In this document: positions 16,689 through 21,293 of the stretch, piece by piece
How the letters are laid out: the number at the start of each line of letters is the position of its first letter
How positions within the stretch are numbered: position 1 is the first letter of the stretch
Origin: Paramacrobiotus richtersi
Taxonomy: Eukaryota > Tardigrada > Eutardigrada > Parachela > Macrobiotidae
Assembly (NCBI GenBank): GCA_034698045.1
Contig: JAQGAU010001124.1
Coordinates: 1 to 21,293 of the forward strand
Direction: 5' to 3'
DNA length: 21,293 bases
The notes under the pieces: model-generated
The model's input: the letters and a program-made list of their open reading frames with translations, nothing else
What the model was told of the DNA's origin: nothing
Databases searched by the model: none
Program-made: the position numbers and the translations under genes

Positions 16689-19600
16689 ATGATGCATCGC
16701 GCTGTGAAATTAGCTCACAATCCGAACACGCTGTCTTTGCTGCGGATGCGTGCAGCATCCACCACAACCGCCAGGTACGCTAGAAAACGATGCCATCCGC
16801 TTGAACAGGGTGTTATTGTTATGAAAATGTAACGGGAGTGCGTTTTAGCAAGGCAGCAGCGCCCCAGATGAAGGAAAAACTGGACGAACCGCGCGGGAAA
16901 CCCTCCTCCAGTCCCAGCGCCCGGGCCTCCCCCGAGCGAAAAACCGAGGATGTTAAGGTTAAAACAGCACGGGCACCACGCGACCAACGTGCCCGGATGG
17001 AAAAGAAGGCCCAGGTAGGATCGGAACTCGTGCAGAATCGGTGGGAGAGATTTGGACAGTTTATTTGCTTAAATCCGGTGCAACGGTCACATGTTGCTGT
17101 TGGTACATTAGCATTGTATGGAGCCGTACAGGGAATATGTTAATGCGGAATTGTAATTTGTCTCTTGGCACGTGTAATCGATTTTCGAAGCTATTTTTAG
17201 CGTGGATGGCGTGATTCTTGGTAATCAGCTGATGGATGAGGATGAGACTAATCCTTAATTTTTATGACAGGAATCCAAATCGTTTGTGGCCAATTTATTT
17301 CGCGGACGAGCCGTGACCGAGCAGGCGAGTGATGATTTTTTTATGAATAAAATAATAAAAATATTGAAAAATAATTTTTATTCAGATTTTTCTCAGTTAA
17401 TTGAAGTGGTAAATTATACGGCAGTTATGATGAGTTGTGCAGGGGTCCTGAAATCGGTGGCCATGTGGACCGAGTGACGATTGATCAGATTTCGCTGTTG
17501 AGATCTTGTCTTTTGTTGCGATACAGCACAGTCTGACAAATGCCGTTAATAACATTTTTTTCTTCGGTGTATTCGTATCATCTATATTCTATTTTACTGA
17601 ATTTTCTCATTTGATTTCCTCGGAAATAAATGGAACTGGATAATCGCAAATAATTTGGTAAAACTAATGCAGTTAAATTTGATAATTTAACACAATTCGA
17701 ATAACTTGAATGTTATTAAATTATCTAATGTTATGAATATTTAATCTGAAAAAAAACAGAAGAATGTGCTTTTGTTTTTAACACACAATGCCAGTTTTAA
17801 AATAATTAAAGAAAACGAAGAATGGATCGGAATAAGAAAAGACTCGGCAAAATTGTTCCAAAAACCTTGACAATAATTAATTAATATTGATAATTTTTAT
17901 CCTGGCGTTGTATTAACATTTTTCTTTATTTTGCCTGATTAATAATGATAATTTTTTATATTAATATCTTTTGGGCATTCATATATGATTTTTATATTAA
18001 CTTTTTATTTATTTGTTGTACATATATTTTTTGGAATATTGTATGACATTAATGTGGAATTTGGGATGCGTAGATGTTCCCGTTCCCCGACGTCCTGGAT
18101 GAGGACGGGAAAGAGACGCTCCGCTCCTTCGTGGAGCCGACCCACAAGTTCTTCCAGGAGAACGTCAAATCCGCCGAGTACGACGCCAAAGAACAGGTGC
18201 CCGACGCCGTGGCCAAGCAGCTGGCGCAACTGGGCGCCTTTGGTCTGCAGGTGCCCCCCGAACTGGGGGGTCTGGGCGTCAACAACACGCAGTATGCCCG
18301 CTTGACGGAGATCATCGGGGCGCACGATCTGGCTATTGGTAAGTCAGATTTTTCGTGCACAAAGTGCCCAGTATGCCGATTAGTGTGTTCTGTAATGTTT
18401 GTTCGGTAGCGGCAATTATGATGCATTGTAAAGTATATGAGGTTCTGAAATCGGTGGCCATGTGCGCCGAGTGGCAATGCATCAGTGTTTCGCTGTTGAG
18501 ATCTTGGTGCTTTGTCGCAGATTCGCCTGTCTGAAAACTGCCGTCTACGATTGTTTTATTGACTAGTTGGTTTGTTTGAGACCATTTGTCGTAAAATGGT
18601 TTTATTCTTTATTTTTATATTGTATTATTTATTTACATAATTATCATTATTATTTATTGTTGTTTATTTTATTTTGTAAATTTTTTGTAGTATTTTGATA
18701 TTTAATATTTTGGTTATTGATTTATTTCTTGGTTACTTATTTTGAATTTTCTACAGACTTGTAACTATTTAATATGTTTTAACTTTTTTATTATTATTTA
18801 TTTTGTTATGTATTATTATTTTTTATTTATTTATGATTAGTTAGTAGTGTTTTTGACTCGATCTTGTACTCTGCTGTTTCCTCCCTTTTTTATTAGGTAT
18901 TTTTCTGGGATCACATCAGTCCATTGGTTTCAAAGGTATGCGTTTGCTAAATCGTGATGTAAGCCGACGCGAAATGAGCGTATATTGTTAGGGATCTTGC
19001 TGGTTGGTACGGATGAGCAGAAAAAGAAATATCTGCCCAAATTGGCCGCCGGCGAGCAGTACGCGGCCTTTGCCCTCACCGAACCCGGCCACGGCAGTGA
19101 CGCCGCGGTAGGTGCGCACGGTGACTGATTTTCGTTAGATTTTTCACTGCCTAGGTTTTTACGCAATTTTTTGCAAAATTTTCTAGTGTTTTTCGTAAAT
19201 TTTTATTTTTAAAATTTTTTGATTTTAATTATGTGGTAATTAGTTTTTTTAATTTTTTTAAATAATTTTTTCCATTTCTTGATTGCGGTTGTTTCATTGG
19301 TTGGTGGTGGTATTGTTTCCGTAGAATTGCTACGCTGAATTTCACTGACTTTTATAGTAACGACCTGGGAAATTATTCATTTTAGGGCTATTTCAACATA
19401 AAGCCGTTCTTTTATCAAAAGAATTTCTCGTGTTTTTTTAGTAATTTCTTTGATTATTGACATTTTATGCAGAGATATTTGTAAAGATTTGTGCGGCGAA
19501 AGAGCCGCTGATTGTCATTTGTTTGCTTTTTGCGCAGAATATCCGCACAAAAGCCACACTCAGTGCCGACGGGAAGCACTACATTCTCAACGGGCAGAAA

Positions 19601-21057
19601 ATCTGGATTTCCAACGGTAAATTTGCTCATTAATTTGTTCATTGATTTTTTCATTTGGTAATTAATTGATTTATTCATTCATTTATATATTTATTTACGA
19701 ATTGAACGCCTGGAATGCATGGTGATGAAAACAAGAAGGAAAATGAAGAATGAAATAATTAACCGAGAATTGTGTGTAATTCGTCGCGACTCTATCAAAG
19801 TGTCCATTATAATGTGTGTTGTTGTTGTTTTCTTCAGGAGGAATCGCTGAAGTATTCACGGTATTTGCCCAGGTAAAAACACTCCGTACTGTTCACATAG
19901 GGCATCCATCAAGTTACTCAGAGTCTAAACAACGGTGAATCGAATAGAAATAACCAGGAATTGATAAAATAAATCAGGAAAAAATGTGTAAAAAAGACAG
20001 TATTTGATGAGCAAGGGTTGGTGTGGTGCTGTAGACGGAGGTGACGGACGCGGAGGGGAATGTCACCGAGAAGCCGACGGCCTTCATCGTCGAGCGGAAG
20101 ATGGGCGTGAAGAGCGGGCCGCCCGAGAAGAAGATGGGCATCAAGGCCAGCAACACGGCCGAGGTCTACTTCGAGGACGTCAAGGTGCCCGTGGAGAACG
20201 TGCTGGGCGGCGTGGGCAACGGCTTCAAGGTGGCCATGGCCATTCTTAACAAGTCAGTAGCAATGTGCATGTCATGGCTTGTCGATGGGTTTTTTTCCTT
20301 GTAATTTTGGGTATTTAATTTCTGTTTTTCTCTCACTGAGACGAGACTGTTTTTCTCTTGATTTTTTCGTGGTGGTTAATTTTTTCTTCTCTTTCTTTTG
20401 TTAACATTGTGGCTTTGATATTTCATGGTACACATTAGTTTGATATTCAGTTGTGATTGTACATAGTTTTAAATTTTGTGGATTTTAGTAGTTTTAATTA
20501 TTTAGTTTTTGAATTTTATTATGTTTTTACAGTGTAAATCTAAATTACTATTATTTATTTTGAGTTATTGAAGTGGTTTGTCTAATTTATTATTATTTAT
20601 TTTGATTTAATAAACTGATTTATCTAAATTATTATTATTTATTTATTTGCTTCATTTATTTATTTGAGTAAATTATTATTATTGTTTATTTTCATGTTTT
20701 GATGTGGTTATGTCTGTGTTGTGCTAATGTAATTATACATTTTGTAAACTGTATCGGAATTAGTATCGTTAAAGCTGTCGACACCGTTTACGGCCGTTTT
20801 GCAGTGGGCGTTTCGGCATGGCGGGCGCCATGGCCGGCACGATGCGGTCGGTGATCGCGCAGGCCGTGCAGCAGGCCAACGCGCGCTCACAGTTCGGCCA
20901 TGTGATCAGCAGCTACGGCGCCATCCGCGAGAAGTTGGCGCGCATGGCCATCGCGCACTACACCACCGAGTCCATGGCCTACCACGTCAGCGGCATCATG
21001 GATCTCAAGTTCCAGGACTACCAGCTGGAGGCCGCCATCAGTAAAGTCTGGGGCTCG
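16689..21057 (+). CDS. ACADVL: Very-long-chain acyl-CoA dehydrogenase, mitochondrial (first ten exons; 3' end outside window)
   Basis: Exons 16689-16774, 16849-17014, 17271-17324, 18074-18338, 18897-18935, 18992-19107, 19538-19616, 19838-19872, 20035-20252 and 20805-21057 join into 437 open codons. The enzyme is an FAD flavoprotein of the mitochondrial inner membrane that carries out the first step of long-chain fatty-acid beta-oxidation, passing electrons to ETF. Residues 1 to about 40 ([20 protein letters not shown]) are basic and hydroxylated, a transit peptide; 41-84 are a charged linker. The dehydrogenase domain starts near 'VTEQMFPFPDV' (about 99), with '[16 protein letters not shown]', '[12 protein letters not shown]' (231-242, FAD/substrate site), 'IWISNGG' (264-270) and '[12 protein letters not shown]' (312-323). 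'[15 protein letters not shown]' and '[18 protein letters not shown]' favour VLCAD over ACAD9. The catalytic glutamate lies beyond the window. Human VLCAD has about 655 residues. Intron 3 has a GC donor (CAG|GCGAGT). Introns 3 and 4 carry putative snoRNAs. Confidence 0.96.
17418..17546 (+). ncRNA. Candidate box C/D snoRNA 1, in intron 3 of ACADVL
   Basis: The element lies 93 nt after the donor of intron 3. Its ends ACGGCA (17418-17423) and TGCCGT (17541-17546) pair, with two more A-U pairs inside after one mismatch. Directly inside are a perfect C box ATGATGA (17427-17433) and a D box CTGA (17533-17536). A D' box CTGA lies at 17448-17451 and a possible C' at 17482-17487. A short stem TCGGT/ACCGA sits between. 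At 129 nt it is long for the class. The target of the guide regions before D' and D was not identified. The related element in intron 4 strengthens the call. Confidence 0.6.
18410..18543 (+). ncRNA. Candidate box C/D snoRNA 2, in intron 4 of ACADVL
   Basis: This element, 71 nt after the donor of intron 4, matches snoRNA candidate 1 over a 60-base core ('ctgaaatcggtggccatgtg', 'tttcgctgttgagatcttg'). It keeps the terminal stem CGGCA/TGCCG (18410-18414, 18539-18543) with two further A-U pairs. The C box is ATGATGC (18418-18424, one change), D' is CTGA at 18445-18448 and D is CTGA at 18531-18534. The sequences just before D' and D differ from copy 1, as expected if guide specificity diverged after duplication. 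The internal stem becomes TCGGT/GCCGA, still paired through a G-U wobble. Confidence 0.58.
18600..18840. repeat. Low-complexity TTA/TTTA-rich stretch in intron 4
   Basis: T- and TTATT-rich sequence follows snoRNA candidate 2 up to the pyrimidine tract of the acceptor. No further structure was recognised. Confidence 0.6.
20539..20710. repeat. Minisatellite in intron 9 of ACADVL (four units of 42-44 bp)
   Basis: Units start at about 20539, 20581, 20623 and 20667. Each begins with a TCTAAATTATTATTATTTAT-like word followed by a more variable half ending in TTTG, TTTA or similar. The units are diverged, so the array is old or poorly homogenised. Confidence 0.6.
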
Positions 21058-21293
21058 GTACGTCATGCACCTCTCATTCGTTCATTCAATTTTTTTATCC
21101 TGAATAGTTTTTGTGTTTTTTCTCTTTTTATTTGTTATTTATGAAATAAATATCAATTTCTACATACTTATTTTGTCTGTTATTTTATTGAATTGGTAAT
21201 TGTGATTTTTCGGTTTAATTTATTTTGCCAGTTTACGTTCATTCTGTTATTTGTTCTGGTAATGATTGGTGGTAAGTAATTGTTTTTATTTTT
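21058..21293 (+). other. Start of ACADVL intron 10
   Basis: The sequence begins with the donor GTACGT after a phase 0 exon end (GGC TCG) and continues T-rich to the window edge. No snoRNA-like boxes were seen in this part. Confidence 0.7.

Noticed and set aside
17231-17250. GATGGATGAGGATGAG in ACADVL intron 2 as a snoRNA C box
   Set aside because: No D box or closing stem lies before the acceptor at 17270.
18005-18477. Minus-strand open frames of 106 and 142 codons over ACADVL exon 4
   Set aside because: They are GC-rich shadows opposite a clearly coding exon.
19722-19730. C-box-like GTGATGA in ACADVL intron 7 as a third snoRNA
   Set aside because: No CTGA box with a pairing terminal stem follows inside the intron.

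Overview
The window is animal nuclear DNA. It has spliced genes with GT-AG introns, and GC-rich coding exons of a mitochondrial fatty-acid oxidation enzyme set in very T/A-rich introns. It also holds secreted immunoglobulin-fold proteins and decayed Ty1/copia and non-LTR retrotransposons. I take it to be an invertebrate; a small-genome ecdysozoan such as a tardigrade would fit, but the sequence does not decide this.

Layout. (1) 1-378 is the 5' end of a copia-type LTR retrotransposon on the minus strand: start of gag, primer-binding site, and a 169-bp LTR bounded by TGTTAG...CTAACA. (2) 379-3370 is gene-poor and repeat-rich, with two copies of a dispersed hairpin repeat and an inverted repeat enclosing a tandem duplication. 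(3) 3592-14164 is a tandem array of three paralogous three-exon genes at about 4.4-4.6 kb spacing. Each encodes a secreted protein of about 300 residues: signal peptide, a cysteine-rich Ig-like V-type domain, and a second Ig-like domain without cysteines. Splice phases (1, then 2) agree in all three, and every model closes in frame (298, 302 and 297 residues). The copies have been altered by separate insertions: a 446-bp insert in the stop codon of gene 1, an 808-bp insert in intron 2 of gene 2, about 1.5 kb of extra DNA upstream of gene 2, and a reverse-transcriptase remnant plus a roughly 0.4-kb insert upstream of gene 3. (4) 14762-15240 is the 3' end of a LINE on the minus strand. A third copy of the dispersed hairpin repeat follows at about 15935-16160. 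(5) 16689 to the window end holds ten exons of a very-long-chain acyl-CoA dehydrogenase gene (ACADVL), running off the right edge before the catalytic-base region.

How the parts relate. The Ig-like array and ACADVL look functionally unrelated. The array looks like a fast-evolving secreted recognition or binding family: different sequons, an odd cysteine in copy 3, and exons much better kept than introns and flanks. I do not recognise it as a named family. ACADVL introns 3 and 4 each carry a sequence-related element with a terminal stem, C box and D box. I interpret these as a pair of intron-hosted box C/D snoRNAs with a conserved centre and diverged guide regions. The Ig array and the snoRNA pair are the two most interesting signals.
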